From assembly GCF_021738965.1 (NCBI RefSeq), contig NZ_JAKKOQ010000005.1, positions 248,001 through 312,000 on the forward strand: a DNA stretch of 64,000 bases. Direction: 5' to 3'. Origin of the DNA: Gordonia zhenghanii. Lineage in GTDB: Bacteria; Actinomycetota; Actinomycetes; Mycobacteriales; Mycobacteriaceae. Below the pieces are notes generated by a model, which saw nothing but the letters and a program-made list of their open reading frames with translations, was not told where the DNA came from and did no database searches. Below are positions 1 to 8,662 of the stretch, piece by piece; position 1 is the stretch's first letter, and every line of letters starts with the position of its first letter. The translations under genes were made by a program, and so were the position numbers.

Positions 1-1198
1 CGGAGCCGCCCCAGAGTTCGGGGAGAACGGGTGCCAGTGCGCCGAGGACCTTGCCGGACGCCGATCGGGTGGCGACGTCCTTGTCGCCCGGCTCCCACGT
101 CGGGAAGACGTCAGTCCAGCCGTCGGGGAACTCGCCCGCGAACAGGCGGTCGAACAGTGCCTTGTTCTCCGGGTTGGCTGCGGCCCAGGCATCGAAGCCC
201 TTCTGCCAGTCTGCGCGGTCAGCGGCCGCACGCTCAGCGAGACCGCGGGTGTGCGCGATGACGTCGTCGGCGACGTCGAAGTTCTTCGACGGATCGAAGC
301 CGATGGCTTCCTTCGTGGCAGCCACCTCGTCGGCGCCGAGCGCGGCACCGTGTGCGGCGCCCGTATTCATCTTGCTCGGCGCCGGGAACCCGATGATCGT
401 GCGGAGCACGATGATCGACGGACGATCGGTGACGGCCTTGGCCGCGTCGATCGCCTCTTCGATGCCTGCGACGTTCTCGCCGCCCTGGACGGTCTGCACA
501 TGCCAGCCGTACGCCTCGTAGCGCTTGGCGGTGTCCTCGGAGAGGGCGATCTTCGTGTCGTCCTCGATGGAGATCTCGTTGGCGTCGTAGAAGACAACGA
601 GATTACCGAGCTGCTGCGTGCCCGCGAGCGACGACGCCTCGGACGTCACGCCTTCTTCGATGTCACCGTCGGACGCGATCACGTAGATGTGGTGGTCGAA
701 CGGGCTCTCGCCTGTGGCCGCATGCGGATCGAAGAGGCCGCGCTCGCGGCGCGACGCCATCGCCATGCCCACTGCGGAGGCGAGACCCTGGCCGAGCGGG
801 CCGGTGGTGATCTCGACGCCCTTGGTGTGGCGGAACTCCGGGTGGCCGGGGGTCAGCGAGCCCCACGTGCGCAGTGCGACGAGGTCGTCGAGCTCGAGCC
901 CGAATCCACCGAGATAGAGCTGGATGTACTGGGTGAGGCTCGAGTGGCCGCACGAGAGCACGAAACGGTCGCGACCGACCCATGCCGGGTCGGTCGGATC
1001 GTGGCGCATGACGCGCTGGTACAGGCTGTAGGCGAGGGGAGCCAGGCTCATCGCGGTGCCGGGGTGGCCGCTGCCGCAGTTCTGCACGGCGTCGGCGGCA
1101 AGGATGCGGGCGGTGTCGACTGATTTCGTGTCCACATCGGTCCAGTCGGACGGGTGAACGGGTCGGGTCAGCGCGCGAATCTCATCGGTGATGGGCAC
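1..1198 (-). CDS. tkt: Transketolase, N-terminal two thirds (cut by window edge)
   Basis: Thiamine-diphosphate enzyme of the non-oxidative pentose phosphate pathway, moving two-carbon ketol units between sugar phosphates in the cytosol. About 399 residues are visible; the reading frame runs off the left edge, so the C-terminal part is missing. The early GHPGTAMSLAP stretch and the TPP/Mg motif around residues 175-205 (DGDIEEGV, then a conserved N in DANEIS) are diagnostic. The GTG start at 1198 is preceded by AGGAG at 1210-1214. It is divergent from ctaB, as tkt (Rv1449c) and ctaB (Rv1451) are in M. tuberculosis. Family assignment is certain; only the length is unknown. Confidence 0.95.
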   Translation of the reverse strand, partial: MPITDEIRALTRPVHPSDWTDVDTKSVDTARILAADAVQNCGSGHPGTAMSLAPLAYSLYQRVMRHDPTDPAWVGRDRFVLSCGHSSLTQYIQLYLGGFGLELDDLVALRTWGSLTPGHPEFRHTKGVEITTGPLGQGLASAVGMAMASRRERGLFDPHAATGESPFDHHIYVIASDGDIEEGVTSEASSLAGTQQLGNLVVFYDANEISIEDDTKIALSEDTAKRYEAYGWHVQTVQGGENVAGIEEAIDAAKAVTDRPSIIVLRTIIGFPAPSKMNTGAAHGAALGADEVAATKEAIGFDPSKNFDVADDVIAHTRGLAERAAADRADWQKGFDAWAAANPENKALFDRLFAGEFPDGWTDVFPTWEPGDKDVATRSASGKVLGALAPVLPELWGGS

Positions 1199-1431
1199 GA
1201 TCGTGGTGTCTCCTGTGCGTCTGTGGCTTCTGCCCCCGCGGACAATGGTGACTTCCAGCCTAGCGGTGCGAGCATGGTGTGTGCGCGGCTGCCGGTAATC
1301 GTCTGGTGTGGCGGTCGTCGCACCTGTGTCCGCCCGATTCCTCCGGCGACTGCGCCCCGGTCTACCATCGCTTGTAGTAGCCGTCGACGTGGACGCGTCC
1401 AGACACGGCTGTGCTGATGTGAGGAGCATGT

Positions 1432-2406
1432 GTGAGGACTCGGGAGAGCGCCGGTGTCGCCGTGACTGAGTCCACCGGATTGGCTCGGGTGCGGGCAACG
1501 GTTCTGGCGTACGTAGCGCTCACGAAACCGCGAGTCATCGAACTCCTCCTCATCGCGACCATCCCGGTGATGCTTCAGGCGAACCGCGGGCACATCGACA
1601 TCTGGTTGATCCTGGTGACGGTCGTCGGCGGTTGGATGGGGGCGGCGAGCGCCAACAGCCTGAACATGGTGGCCGACGCCGACATCGATCAGAAGATGAA
1701 GCGCACCCAGAAGCGCCCGCTCGCACGTAAGGCGGTGCCGATCCGGAACGTGTTGATCTTCGGGATCGTGATGGCTGCCGCGTCGTTCGTGGTCCTGTAC
1801 TTCGGGACGGCCGACGACGACGGCAACCGGTCGTTCCTGCCGTCGATCCTGGTGCTGATCACCATTGCGTTCTACGTGGGCGTCTACACCCTGATCCTCA
1901 AGCGCCGCACCTGGCAGAACGTGATCTGGGGCGGTGCAGCCGGGTGCATGCCCGCGCTGGTCGGCTGGGCCGCGGTGACCCACGATCTGAGCTGGCAGCC
2001 ATTCGTGCTGTTCCTCGTCGTGTTCTTCTGGACGCCGCCGCACACGTGGGCGTTGGCTATGCGGTACCGCGAGGACTACCGCGCCGCCGGGGTTCCGATG
2101 CTCCCGGTGATCGCCTCCGACGAGAAGGTCACCTTCCAGATGCTCGTGTACACGGTGCTCACCGTGATCACGTCGCTGTTCCTGATCCCGCCGACGAGCT
2201 GGATCTACCTCGTGGTGGCCGTCGCATCCGGTGTCTGGTTCATCTGGTGGGTCGCGAAGCTGTACGTGCAGACCCGAGCGGGTGTGGAACTCAAGCCGCT
2301 CAAGATCTTCCTCGTCTCCAACGAGTACCTCGCGCTGCTGTTCTGCGGCCTCGCTGTCGACGCCGTCATCAACCTGGCGCCCATCTCGTCCTACTTCGGT
2401 TCGTAA
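1432..2406 (+). CDS. ctaB: Protoheme IX farnesyltransferase (heme O synthase)
   Basis: UbiA-family integral membrane prenyltransferase that adds a farnesyl group to protoheme to give heme O, the first step towards heme A for cytochrome aa3 oxidase. The 324-residue protein has the usual length and about nine hydrophobic segments. The first Asp-rich motif is at residues 75-86 (NSLNMVADADID) and the second conserved motif is YREDY at 212-216. The GTG start at 1432 has GAGGAG five bases upstream; a downstream GTG (1462) has no ribosome site. The next enzyme of the route, heme A synthase, lies about 1.5 kb away on the other strand. Confidence 0.95.
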   Translation: MRTRESAGVAVTESTGLARVRATVLAYVALTKPRVIELLLIATIPVMLQANRGHIDIWLILVTVVGGWMGAASANSLNMVADADIDQKMKRTQKRPLARKAVPIRNVLIFGIVMAAASFVVLYFGTADDDGNRSFLPSILVLITIAFYVGVYTLILKRRTWQNVIWGGAAGCMPALVGWAAVTHDLSWQPFVLFLVVFFWTPPHTWALAMRYREDYRAAGVPMLPVIASDEKVTFQMLVYTVLTVITSLFLIPPTSWIYLVVAVASGVWFIWWVAKLYVQTRAGVELKPLKIFLVSNEYLALLFCGLAVDAVINLAPISSYFGS

Positions 2407-2424
2407 GCTGCGGCGCGTCGCGGT

Positions 2425-2468
2425 TCCCGCGACGTCGCGGGACTGTCGCTATTGGCTTGGTCAATAGC
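2425..2468. terminator. Two adjacent hairpins between convergent ctaB and qor
   Basis: A perfect 18-base palindrome (2425-2442, arms TCCCGCGAC/GTCGCGGGA) is followed by a second stem, GCTATTG (2448-2454) pairing with CAATAGC (2462-2468). The position between two convergent genes suits a bidirectional terminator. There is no U-tract, which is common for actinobacterial terminators. Confidence 0.6.
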
Positions 2469-2512
2469 GGGAACTGCCCACCGTCGCGGGAAGCGTTTAA
2501 GCGAGCAGGGAG

Positions 2513-3478
2513 TCACGGGATCAGCGCTGTCGCGCCCGTCGTGGCACGGGATTCGAGCGCGCGGTGAGCGTCCGCGGCGTCGGCCAGCGGAAACGTCTGA
2601 CCGACTGAGACGTCCAGGACGCCGTCGGCGATCGCGCCGAAGAACTCGTCGGCCCGCCACTCGAGTTCGGACCGTTCGGCGATGAAGTGCGCGAGGGTCG
2701 GACGGGTCACCGACAGAGATCCGGCACCGTTGAGGCGTTGCAGGTCGAAGGGTGGAACCGGGCCGCTCGCCGCACCGAACAGGACCACGGTGCCACGGAT
2801 CGCGGTCGACGCGATCGATGCGTCGAACGTCGACTTACCAACGCCGTCGTAGGTCACGGCTACTCCGTGTCCGTCTGTGAGTTCGCGCACGCGCGCGGGG
2901 ATGTCGTCGTCGTACCGCAGCACGTGCGCGGCGCCCGCCGCACGGGACAGTTCTTCCTTCGCATCCGAGGAGACGGTCGTGATGACCGAGACGCCCCGGG
3001 ACACAGCCCATTGCGTGAGGATCAGCCCGACACCGCCGGCACCGGCGTGCAGAAGGATCGTGTCACCGGACTGCGGGTGCGCACTGCCGTCGAGGAGGTA
3101 GTGGGCGGTGAGCCCGCGCAACAGCGCCGATCCGGCGACCTCGTCGGCGACGCCGTCCGGGACGCGCAGCGCCCGACTCGTCGGGACGACCGCCACCTCG
3201 GCGTACGAGCCCGGAACATCCGACCATGCGACCCGGTCACCGAGGCCGAAACCCGTGACGTCGGGGCCGACGCCGATCACTTCGCCTGCGCCCTCGGCTC
3301 CGGGGATGTACGGCGGCGTCGACGGATACAGGCCCGACCGGAAATACGTGTCGACGAAGTTGACGCCGGCCGCACCGACGCGCACGAGGAGTTCGTCCGG
3401 GCCGGGCGCAGGATCGGCGACGTCGACCGCCGCGAGAATGTCCGGGCCGCCGTGAGCTGTCACATGGATCGCGCGCAT
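2513..3478 (-). CDS. NADPH:quinone reductase-like zinc-less alcohol dehydrogenase
   Basis: Medium-chain dehydrogenase/reductase of the quinone oxidoreductase (zeta-crystallin) branch, expected to reduce quinones or enones with NADPH in the cytosol. The 321 residues carry a GroES-like N-terminus and a Rossmann motif HAGAGGVG at residues 144-151. The catalytic and structural zinc cysteines of true alcohol dehydrogenases are absent. The frame is open for another 110 codons upstream, but the family start is the ATG at 3478 and the extension overlaps the divergent small gene. Upstream CAGAAT six bases before the ATG is a weak leaderless-type -10. It is the positional match of Rv1454c (qor); the substrate is not predictable. 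Confidence 0.88.
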   Translation of the reverse strand: MRAIHVTAHGGPDILAAVDVADPAPGPDELLVRVGAAGVNFVDTYFRSGLYPSTPPYIPGAEGAGEVIGVGPDVTGFGLGDRVAWSDVPGSYAEVAVVPTSRALRVPDGVADEVAGSALLRGLTAHYLLDGSAHPQSGDTILLHAGAGGVGLILTQWAVSRGVSVITTVSSDAKEELSRAAGAAHVLRYDDDIPARVRELTDGHGVAVTYDGVGKSTFDASIASTAIRGTVVLFGAASGPVPPFDLQRLNGAGSLSVTRPTLAHFIAERSELEWRADEFFGAIADGVLDVSVGQTFPLADAADAHRALESRATTGATALIP

Positions 3479-3499
3479 GACCTCATTCTGGCACGCCGG

Positions 3500-3505
3500 T
3501 ATGAT
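3500..3505 (+). promoter_or_regulatory. -10 box TATGAT of the small hypothetical gene
   Basis: TATGAT, close to the sigma-A consensus, ends seven bases before the ATG at 3513. No Shine-Dalgarno sequence intervenes, so the transcript is probably leaderless. This favours ATG 3513 over an in-frame ATG at 3501. Confidence 0.6.
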
Positions 3506-3512
3506 CACCCGC

Positions 3513-3875
3513 ATGACTGAAGAAACCGCTGAGAAGACGCCCGCGACTGCCCCGTCCGACGTGGTCTCGTCGATCCGCGGCTTCGTGGCCGCTGCGGGCG
3601 GGTCCGCGAAGGCCGTCCTGCAGCCGACCGGACAGGCAGGCGTCCGGGTGACGCTGGTAGGCGAGGAAGGCGGGCTCCTCGGAGATCGCGTCGTCGCCGA
3701 CGTGGCCACCGCTGAAGCCGTCGTCGACGCCGTCGACGGCCTCGAAACCGCCGAATGGGATCGTGAGCTCACGTCCGCGGCGAACGTCACGCCCAAGCAC
3801 TGGCGCAAGATGGCCGGTTGGGTCGCCGGTCAGAAGCGCTTCCCGAAGGCACGGAACCGCAAGATCCTCGACTGA
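3513..3875 (+). CDS. Conserved hypothetical protein (Rv1455 position)
   Basis: A 120-residue soluble protein with an Ala/Thr-rich N-terminus, a compact acidic middle (VTLVGEEGGLLGDRVVADV at about residues 46-64) and a basic C-terminus rich in K and R (KHWRKMAGWVAGQKRFPKAR at 95-114). No signal peptide, membrane segment or known motif is visible. Its place between qor and heme A synthase matches Rv1455 of M. tuberculosis. The basic tail could touch nucleic acid or membrane, but that is speculation. I do not know its function. Confidence 0.75.
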   Translation: MTEETAEKTPATAPSDVVSSIRGFVAAAGGSAKAVLQPTGQAGVRVTLVGEEGGLLGDRVVADVATAEAVVDAVDGLETAEWDRELTSAANVTPKHWRKMAGWVAGQKRFPKARNRKILD

Positions 3876-3904
3876 CCAGCGTGGGGGGTGGAGAACGCGT
3901 TCGG

Positions 3905-4873
3905 CTAGGCGGGGACCGGCGTGGCCGCGCGACTCGACCGGATCGCGGTCACCAAGAGATACGTGGCTCCGGACATGAGCAGGGCACTGCCGAACATGTG
4001 CAGCACGACCATCCACTCGGGCAGTTCAGTCGCGTACTGGATGTAGCCGAGAAGACCCTGGAGCAGGATCAGGCCGCCGAAGACCAGCGTCGCCCGGCGG
4101 ACGGCGAGACGGGCGACCACCGCGACGACGATGAGGCCCGCCGAGATCCCGACGAGAGTCCACACGGCGTCGACGTGGAGCTGTGTGGCCTGCGTCGGCT
4201 GGAGTCCGTTGCGCTTGGAGTCGATGTCACCTGCGTGCGGACCTGATCCAGTGACGACCGTGCCGAGGTAGACGGTCACCCACGTGACCGCGTACACGGC
4301 CCACGCCGCGACGACCGTGATCCGCGTGATGACCGGTGCGGCCTCCGACGGAACATCGTTCGCGCGCCTCGGATCGGTGTGCACCACGAGCCAGGTCGCG
4401 AACGAGATGATCAGCATCGTCGCCAGGAAGTGAAACGAGACGATCCACGGGTTGAGATCGGTCAACACCGTGATGCCGCCGACGACCGCCTGCAACGGAA
4501 CGCCGAGTCCGATACCGAGGGCCAGCCTGCGCGCGAGGCGGTCGACCGGCAGGTACCGCATCGCGGCGACGAACGTCGCGATGGCGACGACCACGAGAAC
4601 CCAGGTCAGCATCCGGTTGCCGAACTCGATGACCCCGTGGATGCCCATGGCGGCATGCGGAGTCAGTGAGCCCGACGTGCACTGCGGCCAGGTCGGGCAG
4701 CCCAGTCCGGAGTCGGTGACTCGGACAGCGCCACCGGTCACGACCAGAAGGATGTTCGCCGCGAGGTCGGCGATGGCCCAGCGGTAGAGGAACCGGCGCG
4801 ACGGCGTCCGGAATCCTGCCCACGAACGCAGAAACGACTGCTCGCCGGGCTGCTCATTGGTCGACGATGTCAT
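3905..4873 (-). CDS. ctaA: Heme A synthase (COX15/CtaA family)
   Basis: Membrane enzyme that oxidises the C8 methyl of heme O to the formyl group of heme A. The 322-residue protein is a tandem four-helix repeat: the first half carries the cysteine pair C59/C65 (GLGCPTWPQC) and the HxxxE pair H79/E83 (HGVIEFGNR); the second half carries HVDAVWT and HMFGSALLM histidines. The ATG at 4873 overlaps the stop codon of the preceding ABC permease as ATGA, so translational coupling is likely and this start is preferred to a GTG at 4888. It works directly after CtaB. M. tuberculosis databases list the equivalent gene (Rv1456c) as an ABC transporter component. Confidence 0.93.
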   Translation of the reverse strand: MTSSTNEQPGEQSFLRSWAGFRTPSRRFLYRWAIADLAANILLVVTGGAVRVTDSGLGCPTWPQCTSGSLTPHAAMGIHGVIEFGNRMLTWVLVVVAIATFVAAMRYLPVDRLARRLALGIGLGVPLQAVVGGITVLTDLNPWIVSFHFLATMLIISFATWLVVHTDPRRANDVPSEAAPVITRITVVAAWAVYAVTWVTVYLGTVVTGSGPHAGDIDSKRNGLQPTQATQLHVDAVWTLVGISAGLIVVAVVARLAVRRATLVFGGLILLQGLLGYIQYATELPEWMVVLHMFGSALLMSGATYLLVTAIRSSRAATPVPA

Positions 4874-5676
4874 TGAAAGCGAAACCACCTCACTGCGAGA
4901 GCGCCGCCGACGACCGCCCAGGCCGCCAGCACGCCGATGCCGAACAGATCCACCGACGAGTCGAGTGCCCGCGTGAGCGCCTCGGTGAGAGCGCCGGACG
5001 GTGAACAGCGGGCCGCCCAGTGGACGACCGAGGGAACGTGCTCGTCGAAGACGACGAGACTGCCCAGTCCGAGCAGGACGAACCAGATCAAGTTGCCGAG
5101 CGCGAGGACGACCTCGGCTTTCATCGTCCCGCCGAGCAGGAGGCCGAGGACCGCGAACGCCACGGTGCCGAGGGCGACGACGACCGCACCCAGGAGCAGG
5201 CTGCCGATCGACGGCCGCCAGCCGAGCGCCAGGCCGATGGCGCCGAGGATCACCGACTGCAGGACCACGACGAGGATGACGGCGCAGGATTTGCCCGCGA
5301 TGATGCCCCAGCGAGGGATCGGCGTGGCGCCGAGCCGTTTCAGTGCGCCGTACCGTCGATCGAATCCGACGGCGATCGCCTGCCCGGTGAACGCCGTCGA
5401 CATGATCGCAACGGCGAGGATCGCGGGTACGAAGGTCGTCGCGCGGGCTGCAGTGCTGTCACCGGATCCGGTGTCGATCGGCAGCAGGCTCAGACCGACC
5501 ATGAGCGTGATCGGGATGAACATGGTGAGTAGCAGCTGTTCGCCGTTGCGCAGCAGCAACGTCAACTCCATGCGCGTCTGCGCCGCGATCATGGCGAGCA
5601 ACGGCGCGGGCGCCGGGGCAGGTGTGAACGTTCCCGCTGGGAAACGGTTGGGACCGGCGTGGGAGATCTCAGTCAT
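4870..5676 (-). CDS. ABC-2 type transporter permease
   Basis: Membrane half of an exporter, 268 residues. A proline/alanine-rich N-terminus is followed by about six hydrophobic segments, the first near residues 50-67. Start (ATG at 5676) and stop both overlap neighbours by ATGA: the ATPase gene lies upstream and heme A synthase downstream, so all three are probably one translationally coupled operon. Homologous pairs sit beside ctaA in M. tuberculosis (Rv1457c-Rv1458c). The substrate is unknown; linkage to heme A synthesis suggests a role in cytochrome oxidase maturation or drug efflux, both inferences from context. Confidence 0.9.
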   Translation of the reverse strand: MTEISHAGPNRFPAGTFTPAPAPAPLLAMIAAQTRMELTLLLRNGEQLLLTMFIPITLMVGLSLLPIDTGSGDSTAARATTFVPAILAVAIMSTAFTGQAIAVGFDRRYGALKRLGATPIPRWGIIAGKSCAVILVVVLQSVILGAIGLALGWRPSIGSLLLGAVVVALGTVAFAVLGLLLGGTMKAEVVLALGNLIWFVLLGLGSLVVFDEHVPSVVHWAARCSPSGALTEALTRALDSSVDLFGIGVLAAWAVVGGALAVRWFRFQ

Positions 5677-6641
5677 GCGCGCACCTCGCGGCCGGTCAGT
5701 TCCAGGAAGACGTCCTGGAGTGAATTGGTGTCCACCGTCAGGGACGTCACCAGGACGTCGTTGGCGGCGCACCAGGCGGCGACCGCGGCGACGATCTGCG
5801 GAGTGATGTCGCCGCCGCGGACGAGGTGGTCGCCCGCCTGGCTGCGCGTGCACCGGTACTCCGCCGGGAGGGCGGCGCTCAGAGCGTCGTGGTCGACGCC
5901 TTCCGCGGTGAGCCGCAGCTGGCCTTCGGCTCCGCTTCGTACCAGGTCGGCCGGGGTCCCCGACGCGACCGCGCGACCTCGATCGATGATGACGATGTGG
6001 TCGGCTAGCTCTTCGGCCTCTTCGAGGTGATGCGTCGTCAACAGCACTGAGACGCCGTCGGACTTGAGTCGGGAGATGAGTTCCCACACCATGATTCGGG
6101 CGTGAGCGTCAAGGCCGGCCGTCGGCTCGTCCAAGAAGACGAGCTCGGGCCGCCCGACGAGTGCGCACGCCAACGACAATCGCTGCTGCTGTCCACCCGA
6201 CAGTCGGCGGAAGGGGGTGGTCGCGATGTCCGCGATGCCGAGGACGTCCATGAGCCACGCCGGATCGAGTGGATCGGCGCAGTACGACGCGCACAGTCGC
6301 AGCATCTCGGCGGCCTTCGCACCCGGGTAGGCTCCGCCGCCCTGCAGCATCACGCCGATGCGGCTGCGCAAGGCGTCGTTGTCGGACACGGGGTCGAGTC
6401 CCAGGACACGGACATCGCCTGCATCGGCTCGGCCGAATCCCTCGCAGATCTCGACGGTCGTGGTCTTCCCCGCGCCATTGGGGCCCAGGAGCGCGAGGAC
6501 CTCGCCTCGGCGCATGTCCAGGTCGAGTCCGTCGACGGCGACGGTGTCGTCGTACCGCTTGACCAGACCGCGGATGCTCAGCGTCGTCTCGCCCGCGGCA
6601 CGTTCGGCCATACCGTTCGAAGAGGTGGGGGCGTTGCGCAC
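5673..6641 (-). CDS. ABC transporter ATP-binding protein
   Basis: ATPase partner of the adjacent ABC-2 permease, 322 residues. From the GTG start the Walker A is GPNGAGKT (53-60), the signature LSGGQQQR (147-154) and the Walker B LVFLDEPT (167-174), with a roughly 90-residue C-terminal extension typical of drug-export (DrrA/CcmA-like) subunits. Start choice: TAGGCT at 6654-6649 ends seven bases before GTG 6641, which points to a leaderless message; an ATG at 6647 would lie only one base from the -10 box. It is the first gene of the operon. Confidence 0.92.
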   Translation of the reverse strand: MRNAPTSSNGMAERAAGETTLSIRGLVKRYDDTVAVDGLDLDMRRGEVLALLGPNGAGKTTTVEICEGFGRADAGDVRVLGLDPVSDNDALRSRIGVMLQGGGAYPGAKAAEMLRLCASYCADPLDPAWLMDVLGIADIATTPFRRLSGGQQQRLSLACALVGRPELVFLDEPTAGLDAHARIMVWELISRLKSDGVSVLLTTHHLEEAEELADHIVIIDRGRAVASGTPADLVRSGAEGQLRLTAEGVDHDALSAALPAEYRCTRSQAGDHLVRGGDITPQIVAAVAAWCAANDVLVTSLTVDTNSLQDVFLELTGREVRA

Positions 6642-6648
6642 GATCATC

Positions 6649-6654
6649 AGCCTA
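6649..6654 (-). promoter_or_regulatory. -10 box TAGGCT of the ABC ATPase operon
   Basis: TAGGCT ends seven bases before GTG 6641, with no Shine-Dalgarno sequence between. It sets the start of the operon and implies a leaderless transcript. Confidence 0.55.
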
Positions 6655-6755
6655 AGCGAGTCATGGCCGCGAGCGGGCAGTGGGTCGCGGCGGTGTGCGC
6701 GGGCGCACAGAGTGTCGGGGACGCGCTCGAGAACGCTGTCACCGGGTCGTGCGCG

Positions 6756-8528
6756 TCAGCGAGTCCGCGTTCGGCGGCGTCGCCACAGCCACAGGCGGAG
6801 CGGGCTGTCGATGAAGAACGCCATCGCTGCGATCGCGACCATGATCAGGCCCGTCAACAGGCCTTGGGCGACGACGAGCGGTGGCGTGTCCGAACTCGTC
6901 GGCATCACGACGACGGACATGATCGCGGAGATGACCACCGTGCCGATGCGGAACCAGCGGGTGGTCGCCCATGCGGCGAGTGGAATGATCGCCCACAGCA
7001 GGTACCAGGCCTGCACGAACGGGAAGAAGACGACGAAGGTCGCCATCGCGATTCCCAGACCGCCGAGCGGATGCACCCGGCCGGCGAGGCAGGCGAGCAG
7101 CCATCGGACGACGAGCACCGCGGCGATCAACTGTCCGATGGGGCGGGCGATGTCGAGGATGGCCTGGGTCTGCTCGCCCATGCCCAGCCAGAGTCCGACC
7201 CGGCCTGCGACCACCGAGAGGAGCGTCGGCATCGACATCCAGGATCGGACGATGCCGCCGGTGCTCAGCGTGCCGGTCCAGCCGAATCCGAGTCCGGTGG
7301 CGTAGCAGATGGCGACGATCACGCTGGCCGTGATCGACAACAGCAACGAGGCCGACTTGACCAGTGCAGCCATCGACGTCTTCGACCGCGCCCACCACTG
7401 TGAGGCCGGAGCGTTCCGCAGCGGCGGGAGTGTCGCGCCCCAGCGTCGTGCAAGGGCGATTCCGATGAACCCGAGGGCGAGCATCGACGAGACCTTCACC
7501 ATCGCGGATGCCGCGATCAGGGCGACGCCTGCGATCAGTATCCAGCCCGTCCGGGACGGAAGCATTCGGTCTTTTCGACGTAGCGGGTCGGCGGCGTCGA
7601 TGGCGCGGAAGCACCACTCCATGCCGACGAGCATCATGCCGAGCATCAACGCCTCGTTGTGGATGCCGCCGATCAGATGCAGGATGAGCAGCGGGTTGAG
7701 CGCGCCGAGCCAGAGCGCGGTCACACTCGACACCCCGCATCGTCGTGCGAGCCGGGGGAGGGACCACACGATCATCGCGACGCCGAACAGCGCGACGACG
7801 CGGTGCAACAGGACGGCGACCGTGATGTTCTCACCCGTGATCGCAGTGATGTGCTCGCCGATCCAGAGGAACAGCGGACCGTACGGGGCGGGCGTGTCCT
7901 TCCAGAGGTTCGGCACCGACAACGTGAGCACGTGGTCGACGCCGAGTCCGCGCATCGGGCTGTAGGTGTACGGATCCATGCCGCGGTAGGCGATGGCGCT
8001 CTGGGCCAGATACGAGTAGACGTCCTTGCTGAGCAGCGGAGGCGCGAGGACCAGGGGAGCGGTCCACATGACGAGTGTCTGATAGATCTGGCTCCGCGAC
8101 ATGCGACGGGCCGGACTGCGATGCTCGGCGACCTCGACAGAGAACCGGCCAACGGTGAATCGGGCCAGGAGCAGCCAGGCGAGCACCAGCATCATCATGC
8201 CGCCGATGGACACCGTCAGCGCCGTCGAATACATCCGAGACGGCAGTGACAGGATGCGGACGCCGACGATCGGGTTCTGCAGCACCGGCAGCATGCCGGT
8301 GCCGAGCGAACCGATCAGAATGAGGACGGCTCCGGTGGTGCCGAACAACTGGATGCGCCGCAGACGCGACTTCTCGAGCGGATTGAGCGGGCCGACTTCG
8401 GTCTCGTCGGAATGCATCCGCGCGAGCCGGGTGCCGTATTCGCCGGTAGCGTCGGGGTCGCGCACGACGGCGGGTCGGGCGACGCCGAGATAGTCGAGGC
8501 CTCGGCGCAACAGCGGGAGTTCTGGCAC
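6756..8528 (-). CDS. mptB: Polyprenol-phosphomannose alpha-1,6-mannosyltransferase MptB
   Basis: GT-C fold membrane glycosyltransferase that starts the alpha-1,6-mannan core of lipomannan and lipoarabinomannan, using polyprenyl-phospho-mannose outside the membrane. The 590-residue protein has more than ten hydrophobic segments and the conserved acidic loop KDVYSY at 168-173, followed by RGMDPYTYSP. The start at GTG 8528 is chosen because TACAGT (8540-8535) ends six bases upstream and the resulting length closely matches Rv1459c; an ATG-started version 14 residues longer would run over the promoter. It is divergent from sufR, as in mycobacteria. Confidence 0.9.
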   Translation of the reverse strand: MPELPLLRRGLDYLGVARPAVVRDPDATGEYGTRLARMHSDETEVGPLNPLEKSRLRRIQLFGTTGAVLILIGSLGTGMLPVLQNPIVGVRILSLPSRMYSTALTVSIGGMMMLVLAWLLLARFTVGRFSVEVAEHRSPARRMSRSQIYQTLVMWTAPLVLAPPLLSKDVYSYLAQSAIAYRGMDPYTYSPMRGLGVDHVLTLSVPNLWKDTPAPYGPLFLWIGEHITAITGENITVAVLLHRVVALFGVAMIVWSLPRLARRCGVSSVTALWLGALNPLLILHLIGGIHNEALMLGMMLVGMEWCFRAIDAADPLRRKDRMLPSRTGWILIAGVALIAASAMVKVSSMLALGFIGIALARRWGATLPPLRNAPASQWWARSKTSMAALVKSASLLLSITASVIVAICYATGLGFGWTGTLSTGGIVRSWMSMPTLLSVVAGRVGLWLGMGEQTQAILDIARPIGQLIAAVLVVRWLLACLAGRVHPLGGLGIAMATFVVFFPFVQAWYLLWAIIPLAAWATTRWFRIGTVVISAIMSVVVMPTSSDTPPLVVAQGLLTGLIMVAIAAMAFFIDSPLRLWLWRRRRTRTR

Positions 8529-8534
8529 ACGAGC

Positions 8535-8540
8535 ACTGTA
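8535..8540 (-). promoter_or_regulatory. -10 box TACAGT of mptB
   Basis: TACAGT ends six bases before GTG 8528 with no Shine-Dalgarno sequence, a leaderless arrangement. No -35 hexamer is recognisable at the expected distance. Confidence 0.6.
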
Positions 8541-8645
8541 TCGGTTCGCGAGCGCCATCCGTTCGTGCACGGTGTCGCGGCGAAACGCCGCGCCGACGGC
8601 ATGGGCGATTAGGTCACCCTTGCTGGATAGCGGGAATCAATTACG

Positions 8646-8662
8646 TCACACTTGTGTTGTGA
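8646..8662 (+). promoter_or_regulatory. SufR-type operator overlapping the sufR start codon
   Basis: Inverted repeat TCACA-N7-TGTGA. It contains ACACT-N5-TGTGA (8648-8662), which is the motif I recall for M. tuberculosis SufR. The right arm covers the GTG start codon at 8659. CACACT (8647-8652), six bases before that GTG, is a possible weak -10 box, so repressor binding would cover both promoter and start. This is the expected autorepression site of the suf operon. Confidence 0.75.

Noticed and set aside
3479-3808. 110-codon N-terminal extension of the quinone reductase frame
   Set aside because: It overlaps the divergent small gene and its promoter; the family start at 3478 fits homologues.
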